DNA of 64,000 nt from Myxococcus xanthus (GCF_013116825.1 NZ_JABFNS010000020.1:17045-81044); one strand, 5' to 3'; counted from the stretch's first letter, positions 25,930-38,186 are shown. Notes: generated from the letters alone by a model not told the origin. Numbers and translations are program-made.

Positions 25930-27905
25930 GCTCCCACTCCGAGCCCCCGGTCGAGGAAGAGGCGCGCTACCTCGCACTCCAGTCGCTGGACCCATGCGCC
26001 GCGGGCGTTCTGGAGATTCTCGTCGTCGGCTTGCATGACGAGAGCTGGCGCGTGCGCCACGTCGCGGCGGAGGCCCTCAAGCGGATGCCCGCCTCGAGCG
26101 AGCTCGCGGCGCGGCTCATCTCCGTGCTGGGGGAGCGAGGGGAGACGGGGGCTCGGAACGCGGCGGCGGAGGTGCTCGCGGGGTTGGGCAGTGCCGCGCT
26201 GGGCCCGTTGGTGGACCTGCTGGCCCATCCGGACCCGGACCAGCGCAAGTTCGCCGCGGACATCCTTGGGCAGTTGGGGCAGCGCGAGGCGGAGGGCCCC
26301 CTGGTGCGTTCGCTCTCGGACGCGGACCTCAACGTGCGTGTGTCCGCGGCGGAGGCGCTGGGACGCATCGGCGGCGCGCAAGCCGTCACCGCGCTGGAGG
26401 CGCTGCTGGCCGAGCCGGAGCCGCTGCTTCGCCTGTCCGCCCTGGAAGGACTGACGCTCCTGCGGCATGCGGCGCCCCTGCCGGTGGTGAAGGCCTTGCT
26501 GGAGGACCCTCGGCTTCAACGGAGCGCCTACCGGATGCTGGGCCTCATTCCGGATGCGGACGCGACGGTGCGCATCTGCCAGGGGCTCACGTCGGAGTTG
26601 CGCTCGGTGCGGGAGGCGGCGCTGTCCGCGCTGGGAACCCAGGCCGCGCGTGCCGCGGGGGCGCGGCGTGGGGAGCTCGAAGCGGTGGTGCGGAAGGCGC
26701 TCTTGCCCCTGCCCGGTATGACGCCACGACTGACCGAGGCGCTGGCGTCCGAGGACGTCATGGTGTGCGCGGGCACGTTGGTGGCAGTGGCCTCGCTGGG
26801 CGATGCTTCACTGGCCGTGCCCGTGGCGGAGTGTGCGCGCCAAGCGCGGCTGCTGCGCGAGGTGCTGCACACGCTGGGCAGGTTGGGGCCTGACGGCGGG
26901 CGCACCTTGCTTCATCGCCTGCCGGACCTGTCCCTGCCGGCGCGGGCCGCCGCGGCCGAAGCGCTGGTGGACCTGGTCGACGCCTCGGCGGCGGCGCCGC
27001 TGTGCGCGTTGCTGGAGTGGGTGGAGGACGAGCTTCGCGCGGTGGTGGTGCGTGCCTTGGGGCGGACAGGCGCGGCCTCGGCGGTGTCTCCGCTCGTCGC
27101 CCTGCTGGAAGAGCCATCCCTCGCGGGCGCGGCGACGCGCTCCCTGGCCGGGCTGGCGAAGTCGTGCCGGCCGGAGGTGCTGGAGGCGTTGGAGGACGCC
27201 GTGGCGCGCAGGGCCACGCCCGCGGCGGTCGCCGCCCTGGCCCGTGTGGGTGGCGTGCCGGCCCTGCCCACGTTGAAGCGGCTGGCGCGAGACGAGGACC
27301 CTCGGTGGCGCGCTGCGGCGGCGGTGGCGGCGTGCGAGCTGGAGGGCGACGTCGGCCGGGAGGTGGTGCGCGCGGCGCTCGCGGATGAGTCCGTGCCGGT
27401 GCGCATCGCGGGCACGCGGGCCCTGGCGCGACTGGGCGGACCTGACGCGGGCGCGCTCCTGTCACCCGTCCTGATGGACGAGGACCCCTCCGTGCGGGTG
27501 GCCGCGGTGGAGGCGGCGGGGGACTGCGGCGCGTTGGACCGGGTGCCAGACCTGGTGGCCCTGACGCGGGACGCGGATGGCGCGCTGGCGGTGGCCGCGG
27601 TGCGGGCCCTGGCGCGGATGGGAGCGGCGGGCCCAGGGGTGTTGAGGGAGGCCGCGGGGCACCCGGACGTGGAGGTGGTGAAGGCGGCGCTGGTGGCGGG
27701 GGCGGAGTCTTCGGCGGGGGTGACGATGGCGCTGTCCCTGCTACGTCATGCGCGCTGGGATGTCCGCGCGGCGGCGGCGCGGGTGCTGGGAGATTCGGCG
27801 GGGCCGGAGTGCCTGTCCGCCGCCCGGGAGGCGCTGGAGGCGGAGTCGGACGCCCTGGCGCAGCGAGCCCTCTCCGACGCCGTGGAGCGCCTGCTCCGGC
27901 GCTGA
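25926..27905 (+). CDS. HEAT-repeat protein of the Che cluster
   Basis: The 659-residue protein is built from about 18-20 HEAT/PBS-lyase-type repeats of some 30 residues, with recurring motifs such as WRVRHVAAEALKRM, VRVSAAEALGRIGG, LRAVVVRALGRTGAASAVSPLV, VRVAAVEAAGDCG and WDVRAAAARVLGDS. There is no signal peptide or catalytic motif, so it is a soluble scaffold. In Myxococcus xanthus the Che7 system is known to act through a HEAT-repeat protein, Cpc7, so a scaffold or output role here is reasonable but unproven. It starts with GTG [11 protein letters not shown] the upstream gene, and cheR follows after 9 bases. Confidence 0.9.
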   Translation: MSSHSEPPVEEEARYLALQSLDPCAAGVLEILVVGLHDESWRVRHVAAEALKRMPASSELAARLISVLGERGETGARNAAAEVLAGLGSAALGPLVDLLAHPDPDQRKFAADILGQLGQREAEGPLVRSLSDADLNVRVSAAEALGRIGGAQAVTALEALLAEPEPLLRLSALEGLTLLRHAAPLPVVKALLEDPRLQRSAYRMLGLIPDADATVRICQGLTSELRSVREAALSALGTQAARAAGARRGELEAVVRKALLPLPGMTPRLTEALASEDVMVCAGTLVAVASLGDASLAVPVAECARQARLLREVLHTLGRLGPDGGRTLLHRLPDLSLPARAAAAEALVDLVDASAAAPLCALLEWVEDELRAVVVRALGRTGAASAVSPLVALLEEPSLAGAATRSLAGLAKSCRPEVLEALEDAVARRATPAAVAALARVGGVPALPTLKRLARDEDPRWRAAAAVAACELEGDVGREVVRAALADESVPVRIAGTRALARLGGPDAGALLSPVLMDEDPSVRVAAVEAAGDCGALDRVPDLVALTRDADGALAVAAVRALARMGAAGPGVLREAAGHPDVEVVKAALVAGAESSAGVTMALSLLRHARWDVRAAAARVLGDSAGPECLSAAREALEAESDALAQRALSDAVERLLRR

Positions 27906-27914
27906 GAGGGCTCC

Positions 27915-28787
27915 ATGGCACGCTTCGACGACGGACGTCCGGAGATGTCAGCGGAGGAGTTCCGTCTCCTCCGGGACCATGTCTATTCGCACTGCGGCAT
28001 CCTGGTTCACGAGGACATGAAGTTCGTGATGGAGCGCCGGCTGTGGCCCCGGCTGGAGTTGCTGGGGCTGCCGGACTACGGCGCGTACCACCGCTACCTG
28101 CGCTACGACGCCAACCGGCACGCCGAACTGGAGGCGGCCGTCGAGTCCCTCACCACTCACGAGACGTACTTCTTCCGCGAGCCCACGCAGCTCAAGGCCT
28201 TCACGGACGAACTGCTCCCGGTGGTGGCGCAGCGCAACGCGCGGCTGCGGCGTCTGCGGGTGTGGTCCGCGGGGTGCTCGTCCGGGGAGGAGGCCTACAC
28301 GCTGGCGATGCTCCTCAAGGACAGCCGCCGCTTCGACGACTGGGACGTGGAGGTCCTGGGCACCGACATCTCCCGGCGTGTGTTGGCCATGGCGCGGCGA
28401 GCGGAGTACGGGCCTTCCGCGCTGCGCGCCACCTCGCCGGAATTGCTGGAGCGCCACTTCGTTTCGCTGGGCAACAGCCGCGTGCGCGTCCGGGACGAAG
28501 TGCGCGCCTGGGTGTCGTTTGGCCACCACAACCTGCTGGACGAGGTGGGTAGCCAACTGGTGCCACGCATGGACGTGGTGTTCTGCCGCAACGTGCTCAT
28601 CTACTTCGACCTGGCGGCACGCCGGAAGTTCCTGCGCATCGTTCGGGACCGGCTGGTGCCAGGGGGGTACCTGCTGCTGGGACACTCAGAGAACCTGCTG
28701 AACCTGGGCTCGGACTTCGAGTTCGTTCACCTGCGCGGGGACCTGGTGTACCGGAGGCCGGAGTTGGATGAAGGAGCGCGTCGATGA
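27915..28787 (+). CDS. cheR: Chemotaxis protein methyltransferase CheR
   Basis: CheR methylates receptor glutamates using S-adenosylmethionine. The 290-residue protein has the CheR N-terminal helices (EEFRLLRDHVYSHCGILV), the motif TTHETYFFREPTQ, the SAM-binding loop VWSAGCSSGEEAYTLAM, and the catalytic-domain block MDVVFCRNVLIYFD. Its presence with cheB implies an adaptation circuit and therefore a methyl-accepting receptor encoded elsewhere. Its stop overlaps cheB (ATGA). Confidence 0.95.
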   Translation: MARFDDGRPEMSAEEFRLLRDHVYSHCGILVHEDMKFVMERRLWPRLELLGLPDYGAYHRYLRYDANRHAELEAAVESLTTHETYFFREPTQLKAFTDELLPVVAQRNARLRRLRVWSAGCSSGEEAYTLAMLLKDSRRFDDWDVEVLGTDISRRVLAMARRAEYGPSALRATSPELLERHFVSLGNSRVRVRDEVRAWVSFGHHNLLDEVGSQLVPRMDVVFCRNVLIYFDLAARRKFLRIVRDRLVPGGYLLLGHSENLLNLGSDFEFVHLRGDLVYRRPELDEGARR

Positions 28788-29821
28788 GCAGCAAGGGCGT
28801 CATCTCCGTACTGGTCATCGACGACTCGGCCCACAACCGGCGCACCCTCTCCACGATGTTGGAGTCGGAGCCAGACGTGCGAGTGGTGGACCGCGCCGCG
28901 GATGGCGAAGAGGGGCTGAAGAAGGTCGTGGACCTGAAGCCCGACGTGGTGACGCTGGACCTGGAGATGCCGAAGCTCGGGGGGTACACGTTCCTCCGCC
29001 TGTTGATGCGCACGGCGCCCACGCCCGTCATCGTCATCTCCAGCTATTCGCACCGCTCGGATGTCTTCAAGGCGCTGGAGTTGGGGGCGTTCGACTTCAT
29101 CGCCAAGCCGCAGCACGCGACGTTCGCGGCGATGGAGGCGCTTCGGGTGGAGCTGCTGGAGAAGGTCCGGGCGGCGCGGCACGTGCGCCCTGGCTACCGG
29201 CACGCGGCGCCAGGGGCTCGCGCCATGGCGGTTGCGGGCGAGCCGCCGCTGGTGGTGGCCGTGGGCGCCTCCACGGGGGGGCCCCCCGCGGTGCAGCGGG
29301 TGCTGGAGGGACTGGCCGCGGAGCCCACGCCGTGCGTGTTGGTCTGCCAGCACATGCCGCCGCAGTTCACCCGCGCCTTCGCGGACCGGTTGGACCGCAT
29401 CGGTCCCTTCTCGGTGACGGAGGCCCGTGACGGGGACCTGATACAGCCCGGGCACGTGTACATCGCTCCAGGCGGGCGGCACATGGTGGTGGCAGAGCGG
29501 GGCTCCAAGTTGGAACTGCACACGCCGCCGCCCACGCCCGTGGACAAGTACGCGCCCAGCGTGGACCGCCTCTTCGTCAGCATGGCGCAGGTGCTCGGCG
29601 CCAAGGCCCTGGGGGTGGTGCTCACGGGCATGGGCGCCGACGGCGCAGAGGGCGCGCGCGCGGTGCAGCGCGCTGGCGGCGAGGTCTGGGCGCAGTCGGA
29701 GGAGACCTCGGTGGTGTTCGGCATGCCGGGGGAGGCCATCGCCACCGGGGCGGTGAAGCGGGTGATTCCACTGGGCGACATCGGCCCGGCGCTCGCGGCC
29801 CTGGCGCGGCGGCGGCGCTGA
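28784..29821 (+). CDS. cheB: Chemotaxis response regulator / protein-glutamate methylesterase CheB
   Basis: The 345-residue protein has an N-terminal receiver (VLVIDDSAHN; phospho-acceptor Asp59 in VTLDLEMPKLGG; SSYSHRSDVF; DFIAKP) and a C-terminal methylesterase with the catalytic serine in VGASTGGPPAVQ, the histidine in CQHMPPQFTRAFADRL and the aspartate in TGMGADGAEG. It removes methyl groups from receptors and completes adaptation with CheR. Translation is coupled to cheR through an ATGA overlap. Confidence 0.96.
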   Translation: MSSKGVISVLVIDDSAHNRRTLSTMLESEPDVRVVDRAADGEEGLKKVVDLKPDVVTLDLEMPKLGGYTFLRLLMRTAPTPVIVISSYSHRSDVFKALELGAFDFIAKPQHATFAAMEALRVELLEKVRAARHVRPGYRHAAPGARAMAVAGEPPLVVAVGASTGGPPAVQRVLEGLAAEPTPCVLVCQHMPPQFTRAFADRLDRIGPFSVTEARDGDLIQPGHVYIAPGGRHMVVAERGSKLELHTPPPTPVDKYAPSVDRLFVSMAQVLGAKALGVVLTGMGADGAEGARAVQRAGGEVWAQSEETSVVFGMPGEAIATGAVKRVIPLGDIGPALAALARRRR

Positions 29822-29862
29822 AACTCCGGCCCCTGGCGCACGGGTGCTAACGTCCCCGGCCC

Positions 29863-30243
29863 ATGACGCAGCAGATCCGAGCCTTGGTGGTGGATGACTC
29901 GCAGGCCATGCGGCGCAGCATCATGTACGCGTTGCAGCGCCTGTCCGGCGTGGTGTGTACCGAGGCCCAGGACGGCGCCGAGGGCTTGAAGAAGCTGACG
30001 CAGGGTCGCTTCGACCTGGTGCTCACGGACATCAACATGCCGCTGATGGACGGGCTGAAGCTCATCAGCCACATCCGGCAGGCGACCGAGCACCGGAACG
30101 TCCCCATCATCGTCGTCACCACGGAGGGGGCGGCGGCGGACCGGGAGCGCGCGATGAAGCTGGGCGCGAGCGCGTACCTGGTGAAACCCGTGCAGGCGAA
30201 GGTCGTGCTGGATACCGTTCGGGACCTGCTGAAGCTGGATTGA
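29863..30243 (+). CDS. Second single-domain response regulator (CheY-like)
   Basis: This 126-residue receiver has the acidic pocket VVDDSQAM, Asp56 in LVLTDINMPLMDGLKL, the threonine in VVTTEGAAADRERA, and the switch lysine in YLVKPVQ. It resembles classical CheY more than the first receiver does, notably in EHRNVPIIVVTTEG. No output domain is present. A TAACGT hexamer lies 9 bases before the ATG in a 41-bp gap. The ABC exporter genes start 16 bases after it, so this receiver may link the che output to the exporter, or be simply co-transcribed. Confidence 0.93.
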   Translation: MTQQIRALVVDDSQAMRRSIMYALQRLSGVVCTEAQDGAEGLKKLTQGRFDLVLTDINMPLMDGLKLISHIRQATEHRNVPIIVVTTEGAAADRERAMKLGASAYLVKPVQAKVVLDTVRDLLKLD

Positions 30244-30259
30244 AGGCGAGCGCGCACGA

Positions 30260-31009
30260 ATGGATTCCGTCCTGCGGGTGGAGGGCCTGGAGAAGGCGTA
30301 CGGCGAGGTGAAGGCCGTGCAGGGGCTCACCTTCGAGGTGGCGCCCGGCGAGGTGCTCGGGTTGGTGGGGCCCAACGGCGCGGGGAAGACGTCCACGCTG
30401 CGGTGCCTGGCGGGCATCCTGCCGCCCAGTTCAGGCCGCATCCTGGTCGCAGGATATGACTTGTCGCGGACGCCGGTGGACGCGAAGCGCGCGCTGGCCT
30501 TCCTGCCGGATGAGCCGCGCTTCTTCGAGTACCTCACGGTGTGGGAGCACCTGAACTTCACGGCGCGGCTCTACGGCGTGGAGGACTGGGAGGAGCGGGG
30601 CCGCGCGCTGCTGGAGGAGATGGAGCTGACGGGCAAGGAGAAGTCCCTGCCGGGCGAGCTGTCGCGAGGCATGAAGCAGAAGCTGTCCATCGCCTGTGGC
30701 TTCCTGCATTCGCCCAAGCTCATCCTCCTGGACGAGCCACTCACCGGCCTGGACCCCATCGGCATCCGGCGGATGAAGGCGTCGCTGCGGCGCCGGGCGG
30801 AGGAGGGCGCGGCCCTGGTGTTGTCCTCGCATCTGCTGCCGCTGGTGGAGGAGCTGTGCCACCGGCTGCTCGTCATCGCGGGCGGCAAGGCCATGGCGCT
30901 GGGCAGCCTGGAAGACATCCGCGCGCGGCTGAGTGGCGCGGAAGGGGAGCACGCCTCGCTGGAAGAGCTCTTCGTCCGAATCACCAGCGCGGGAACGCAG
31001 GCGCCGTGA
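30260..31009 (+). CDS. ABC exporter ATP-binding protein
   Basis: The 249-residue ATPase has Walker A GLVGPNGAGKTSTLRCLAG, an LSRGMKQKL signature in place of LSGGQ, Walker B LILLDEPLTGLDP, and the switch histidine in LSSHLLPLVEE. The sequence type (EVLGLVGPNGAGKTS, GLDPIGIRRMKA) is that of multidrug or natural-product exporters of the ABC-2 class. It overlaps the permease start by GTGA, so they form one transporter. The substrate is unknown. Close downstream position to a CheY gene is noted in the findings. Confidence 0.9.
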   Translation: MDSVLRVEGLEKAYGEVKAVQGLTFEVAPGEVLGLVGPNGAGKTSTLRCLAGILPPSSGRILVAGYDLSRTPVDAKRALAFLPDEPRFFEYLTVWEHLNFTARLYGVEDWEERGRALLEEMELTGKEKSLPGELSRGMKQKLSIACGFLHSPKLILLDEPLTGLDPIGIRRMKASLRRRAEEGAALVLSSHLLPLVEELCHRLLVIAGGKAMALGSLEDIRARLSGAEGEHASLEELFVRITSAGTQAP

Positions 31010-32736
31010 GCTTCCCTCGCGCGGTGGCCTTCCTCTGGGCCGCGACCTGGCGCAATCGCATCCGGCGGCAGTTGGAGCGGCTGCGCAAGCCGCGCTACCT
31101 CCTGGGCGCGCTGGTGGGCGCGGCGTATCTCTATTCCGTCTTCTTCCGGCGTTTGGACTTCCGTGGCTCGGTGGGCACGGTGTCCGAAGGCGTACGGTTG
31201 TTCGCCGAGCTGTCGCTGATTGGCTCCGCGCTGGGGACATTGTTCGCCGCGTGGGCGCTGGGCCGGGACCGGCCGTCGCTGACGTTCTCGGAGACGGAGG
31301 TGGTGCAGCTCTTCCCCGCGCCCGTCCCTCGCAGGGCCCTGCTGCAATACAAGCTGGTGCGCGGGCTCCTGGGCACGTCGCTGGGCGCGCTGTTCGCCAC
31401 GCTGTTCCTCGGGAGGACCATCAGCCCGCATCCCGTCCTCTTCTTCGTGGGCGCGTGTCTGGCCCTGGGCACGCTCTATCTGCACTCGACGGCGGCGTCC
31501 TTCGTGCGCACGCGGCTGTCGGCATGGGGCCTCTGGGGCCAGGTGGCCCGCTGGGGCGCGGTGGGGGGTGTCCTGGCGCTCGTGGCGCTGGCGGTGTTCA
31601 CCTCGCTGCGAGAGCACCCGGTGCCGGAGGACCTGTCGTCAGGCCGCGCGCTTCGCGGGTGGTTGCAGGCACTGATGGCGTCTCCCGGCGTGGCGGCCGT
31701 GTTGTGGCCGGGCCGGCTGCTGGTGGCGCCAGCGCTGGCGCAGAGCGTGAGCGACTTCCTGTGGGCCCTGCCCCCGGCGTTGGCGCTGATGGCGGCGCAC
31801 TACGGCTGGGTGCTCTGGGCCGAAGTTCCGTTCGAGGAGACGGCGGTGGTGCGCGCGGAGTCCCGCTCACGGGAGCGCATGCTGCGGGCCTCGGGGCGGA
31901 TGACGCGGGTGGGCTCGCTCACGTTGAGCCGCCCTCCATTCCGGCTGCTGCCTCGAGGCCGGCCGGAGGTGGCGCTCATCTGGAAGAACCTGATTGCGCG
32001 CAAGCGGATGGGGGGCGGGTTCGCGGTGTTCCTCGCCTTCATCATCCTGGGCGGCGCCATCGCGGCGATGATGGGCGACACGCGTCTGTTCACGGACACG
32101 CGGCGGGTGCTCGGGCCGGTGGCGCTGGCGTTGTCGGTGATGCTGACGGTGGTGGGGCCGAGCGCGTTCCGCATGGACCTGCGGATGGACCTGCCCAAGT
32201 TGGACCTGCTGCGCGCCATGCCGCTGACAGGACGGCAGGTGGTGCGCGCGCAGTTGGCGGCATCCTCGCTGGCCCTGGCCACGTTTCAGCTCGCGTTGTT
32301 GGCGGTGGCGCTCGTCCTGGGGCCCGGCGTGGAGGCGTCGCGCCTGGGCGGGTGGTGGTGGCCAGGAGGGCTGGCGCTGGCGTTCCTGCTTCCGGCCGTG
32401 TCGCTGTCGGGCCTCTTCGTGCAGAACGCGGCGGTGGTCCTCTTTCCCTCGTGGGTGCCGGCGGACACAGGCGAGCGGGCGCGCGGCATCGAGGCGATGG
32501 GCCAGCGCCTGCTGGCTGTCGTGGGCACGCTGGTGGTGATGCTGGTGGGGTTGATTCCCGCGGGGCTGGTGGCGCTCGTGGTGGGCCTCCCTGTGTCGGC
32601 GCTGTTGGGCCCCTGGGCCCTGCCCGTGGCGGGCTTCGTCGCGGCGGGGGTGTTGGTGGGAGAGGTGTGGCTGGGCGTCATGGCGCTGGGCCGCGCCTTC
32701 GAGCGCCTGGATGTCTCCGAGGACCGGCCAGAGTAG
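31006..32736 (+). CDS. ABC exporter permease, large hydrophobic protein
   Basis: The 576-residue product has many hydrophobic segments in two clusters, separated by a charged cytoplasmic region (EVPFEETAVVRAESRSRERM to EVALIWKNLIARKRM). The first cluster includes LLGALVGAAYLYSVFF and ALGTLFAAWALG; the second runs from about AVFLAFIILGGAIAAMMG to the C-terminus. The EVALIWKNL segment is typical of two-gene ABC exporter permeases (putative ABC exporter family). The GTG start at 31006 overlaps the ATPase stop. No substrate can be inferred. Confidence 0.82.
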   Translation: MSFPRAVAFLWAATWRNRIRRQLERLRKPRYLLGALVGAAYLYSVFFRRLDFRGSVGTVSEGVRLFAELSLIGSALGTLFAAWALGRDRPSLTFSETEVVQLFPAPVPRRALLQYKLVRGLLGTSLGALFATLFLGRTISPHPVLFFVGACLALGTLYLHSTAASFVRTRLSAWGLWGQVARWGAVGGVLALVALAVFTSLREHPVPEDLSSGRALRGWLQALMASPGVAAVLWPGRLLVAPALAQSVSDFLWALPPALALMAAHYGWVLWAEVPFEETAVVRAESRSRERMLRASGRMTRVGSLTLSRPPFRLLPRGRPEVALIWKNLIARKRMGGGFAVFLAFIILGGAIAAMMGDTRLFTDTRRVLGPVALALSVMLTVVGPSAFRMDLRMDLPKLDLLRAMPLTGRQVVRAQLAASSLALATFQLALLAVALVLGPGVEASRLGGWWWPGGLALAFLLPAVSLSGLFVQNAAVVLFPSWVPADTGERARGIEAMGQRLLAVVGTLVVMLVGLIPAGLVALVVGLPVSALLGPWALPVAGFVAAGVLVGEVWLGVMALGRAFERLDVSEDRPE

Positions 32737-32831
32737 GGCGTCCCGCGTTCGCTCCTGGACGTGCGCGTGCTTTGCGGTGGTGGGGCTCCCGGGCGCGGAT
32801 TATCCGGGCCGTTTCCGGAGAGGAGACGCGC

Positions 32832-33722
32832 ATGAAGGTGGGATTCATTGGCCTGGGCAACATGGGACTGCCCATGGCGGCGAGCCTGGCGGCCGCGGGG
32901 CACGGGCTGACGGTGTGGAACCGCACCGAGTCCAAGGCCGCGCCGCTGAAGGAGAAGGGGGCGCGCGTCGCCCGCAGCCCCGCGGAGGCGGCTCGCGGCG
33001 CGGAGGTCGTCTTCAGCATGCTGGCGGACGATGCGGCAGTGACCTCCGCGGTGTTCGGCCAGGACGGCCTCCTGGCGGGGCTGGCGCCGGGCGCGGTGCA
33101 CGTCTCGTCGAGCACGCTCTCCGTGGCGCTTTCCGAACGGTTGGCGGAGGCGCATGCGAGCGCCGGCCAGCGGTATCTCTCCGCGCCGGTGTTCGGCCGC
33201 CCTACCGCCGCGGCGTCGAAGCAACTGTGGGTGGTGGCCGCCGGTCCAAAGCAGGACGTGGACCGCTGCAGCCCGCTGCTGGAGGCGCTGGGGCGCGGCC
33301 TCACCGTGCTGAGTGAAAGTGCCCCGGCGGCCAACGTCGTGAAGCTGTCGGGCAACTTCCTCATCGCGTCGATGATGGAGGCGCTCGCCGAGTCCTTCGC
33401 CCTGACGCGCAAGTGTGGCATCGAGCCGAAGGTGTTCCTGGAGGTCTTCCAGTCCGTCTTCGCGCGCTCACCCATCTTCGAGGGGTACGCGCAGCTCATC
33501 GCCGAGGAGAAGTACAGCCCGGCGGGCTTCAAGATGCGGCTGGGCCTCAAGGACGTGGAGCTCGTCCTGGGCGCCGCGCGCACCGCCGAGGTGCCCATGC
33601 CCCTGGCCAGCCTCGTGAAGGACCAGTTCCTGGGAGGCGTCGCGCAGGGCCACGGCGATTGGGACTGGTCCGCGCTGGGGGCGCTCGTCGCCGAACGGGC
33701 CGGGCTGAAGCAGGGCGGTTGA
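32832..33722 (+). CDS. NAD(P)-dependent beta-hydroxyacid dehydrogenase family (GLYR-like)
   Basis: The 296-residue enzyme has the Rossmann motif VGFIGLGNMGLPMAASLAAA, the substrate-binding block SAPVFGRPTAAASKQLWVVA, and the catalytic-lysine helix ANVVKLSGNFLIASMMEALAE. The family includes 3-hydroxyisobutyrate dehydrogenase, tartronate semialdehyde reductase and glyoxylate/succinic-semialdehyde reductases. The alanine/serine pattern around the lysine and the tolerant loop point to the glyoxylate/succinic-semialdehyde reductase type, but this is not decisive. The ATG is preceded by gagaggagac. It is a single gene ended by a strong terminator. Confidence 0.85.
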   Translation: MKVGFIGLGNMGLPMAASLAAAGHGLTVWNRTESKAAPLKEKGARVARSPAEAARGAEVVFSMLADDAAVTSAVFGQDGLLAGLAPGAVHVSSSTLSVALSERLAEAHASAGQRYLSAPVFGRPTAAASKQLWVVAAGPKQDVDRCSPLLEALGRGLTVLSESAPAANVVKLSGNFLIASMMEALAESFALTRKCGIEPKVFLEVFQSVFARSPIFEGYAQLIAEEKYSPAGFKMRLGLKDVELVLGAARTAEVPMPLASLVKDQFLGGVAQGHGDWDWSALGALVAERAGLKQGG

Positions 33723-33730
33723 GCGCCCGC

Positions 33731-33767
33731 GCTCCAGGTGCACGCCTGACTGCCGTGCACCTGGAGC
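33731..33767. terminator. Bidirectional terminator between the dehydrogenase and susD-like genes
   Basis: A perfect 13-bp stem gctccaggtgcac / gtgcacctggagc encloses an 11-base loop in a 66-bp convergent gap. It is the strongest hairpin seen in the window. Confidence 0.8.
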
Positions 33768-33788
33768 TTCAGGGATTGCCAGCAGCGC

Positions 33789-35135
33789 CTACTGCCGCGC
33801 GTTCATCTCCGCCGCGGGGACGGGGAAGCGCTCGTGAGGCTCGAACTCCGGATCCAACTCGCGGGGCAGCGTGTCGAGCCGCCCATAGCGCCGCAGGTCG
33901 ATCCACCGGTGGCCGCCTTCGAACAGGAGCGAGTACCGCTTCTGCTTCAGCAGCTCGTCCAGGGCGTTCGTCTCATCGATGTCCAGGCGGGGGGACAGCC
34001 GGCCCGACGTGGTGCGGATGAAGTTGAGGTCGTCCGCGGCCGGCCCGAAGTTCCGCAGACCGATGTTGGCCTCCGCGCGCAGGAGGATGAGCTCCTCGTT
34101 GCGGATGATGCTCAGGGGCGTGCTGTTGGAGGTGTAGATGCGGAACTTCCAATCCGTCGCCAGCCGTCCTCCCGCCGCGGTCGCGGTCTTGTCGAGGCGT
34201 TGGAGCTTTCGGACGACGCGGTCATCCAAGGTGGTGCCATCCTCTTGGAATTCCGAGTCGGTGACGATCGACGGGTGCGTGTAGATATTGCGGTTGAAGA
34301 GGCCGTTGGCGGTGTCGCCCGGGTTCGTCCCGAAGGCGTGGTAGACGCCCAGGTCCAGCGACGCGGTCGCGTTGAGGAAGGACTCACCCAGGGCGGTGAG
34401 CGCCTCGGGATAAAGGCCCCGGTACACGGCCACCCGCGCGGCGAGCCCGCGGTTGAACCGCCGGAAGGTCGCGGGCGTGTTGAATCCCGCGAAGCCCGGG
34501 CTGAGCTGAAAGGCGAAGGTGTCGCCCGCGTTCTCCATGTGGGCGGCGCCCTCGTCGAGCAGCAAGGCGATGCGTTCGAACACCTCTTCTTTGCTCGCGA
34601 AGGGCGCCAGCTCCCCAATGGGGAGGTTGACGTCGATGGGCGCCCCATGGGTGTCGCGCGTGTTGATGACGATGAGGAAGTCCAGGGCCTGCATCGTCTT
34701 CACGAAGCCGCGAATGCCCTCCTTCTCCGCATCGGACGTGTTGGGAACCTTGTCCAAGGCATCCAGCACGGAGTGGGCGTTGCGGATGTTCAGATAAGGT
34801 GAGGTCCAGTGATTGCCGCCGAACGCCGGGCCACCCGGGTCCAGGGTGGGACCCAGCAGTTCGTTGACGGCGCGCGGGTCCGCGGGGTCGAAGACATACG
34901 CCTCGCGGCCGATGATACCCAGTTGGGCCACGTAGCCGTTGACGGGCGCGACGGTGGCGCGATGACCCACGAGCAGACCCGTGGCCGCCGAGAGCACGGC
35001 CTGGCGTGAGGGGCGCTCACGGAAGTCGTCCATGCTGGGGTTGTTCAAGTCGGGGACGTCCATGCTCCCGCAGCCGCTCAGGCCCAGGACGGTGCACAGC
35101 CCCACGAATGCCTTCTTGGTGAAGTGGATGTTCAT
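33789..35135 (-). CDS. SusD/RagB-family outer-membrane lipoprotein
   Basis: The 448-residue product starts with a lipoprotein signal peptide, FVGLCTVLGLSGCGSMD, with lipobox LSGC (Cys22), then the SusD-type start DVPDLNNPSMDDF. Later blocks include TSPYLNIRNAHSVLDALDKV, IRGFVKTMQALDFLIVINTR, EELILLRAEANIGL and, near the end, LLFEGGHRWIDLRRYGRLDTLP, which is characteristic of SusD. SusD is the surface lid that delivers ligand to its SusC porin. The gene is 3 bases downstream of the SusC gene. No polysaccharide-degrading enzyme is nearby, so a peptide or small-molecule ligand (as for RagAB) is as likely as a glycan. Confidence 0.88.
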   Translation of the reverse strand: MNIHFTKKAFVGLCTVLGLSGCGSMDVPDLNNPSMDDFRERPSRQAVLSAATGLLVGHRATVAPVNGYVAQLGIIGREAYVFDPADPRAVNELLGPTLDPGGPAFGGNHWTSPYLNIRNAHSVLDALDKVPNTSDAEKEGIRGFVKTMQALDFLIVINTRDTHGAPIDVNLPIGELAPFASKEEVFERIALLLDEGAAHMENAGDTFAFQLSPGFAGFNTPATFRRFNRGLAARVAVYRGLYPEALTALGESFLNATASLDLGVYHAFGTNPGDTANGLFNRNIYTHPSIVTDSEFQEDGTTLDDRVVRKLQRLDKTATAAGGRLATDWKFRIYTSNSTPLSIIRNEELILLRAEANIGLRNFGPAADDLNFIRTTSGRLSPRLDIDETNALDELLKQKRYSLLFEGGHRWIDLRRYGRLDTLPRELDPEFEPHERFPVPAAEMNARQ

Positions 35136-35138
35136 GGC

Positions 35139-38186
<3,048 letters not shown>

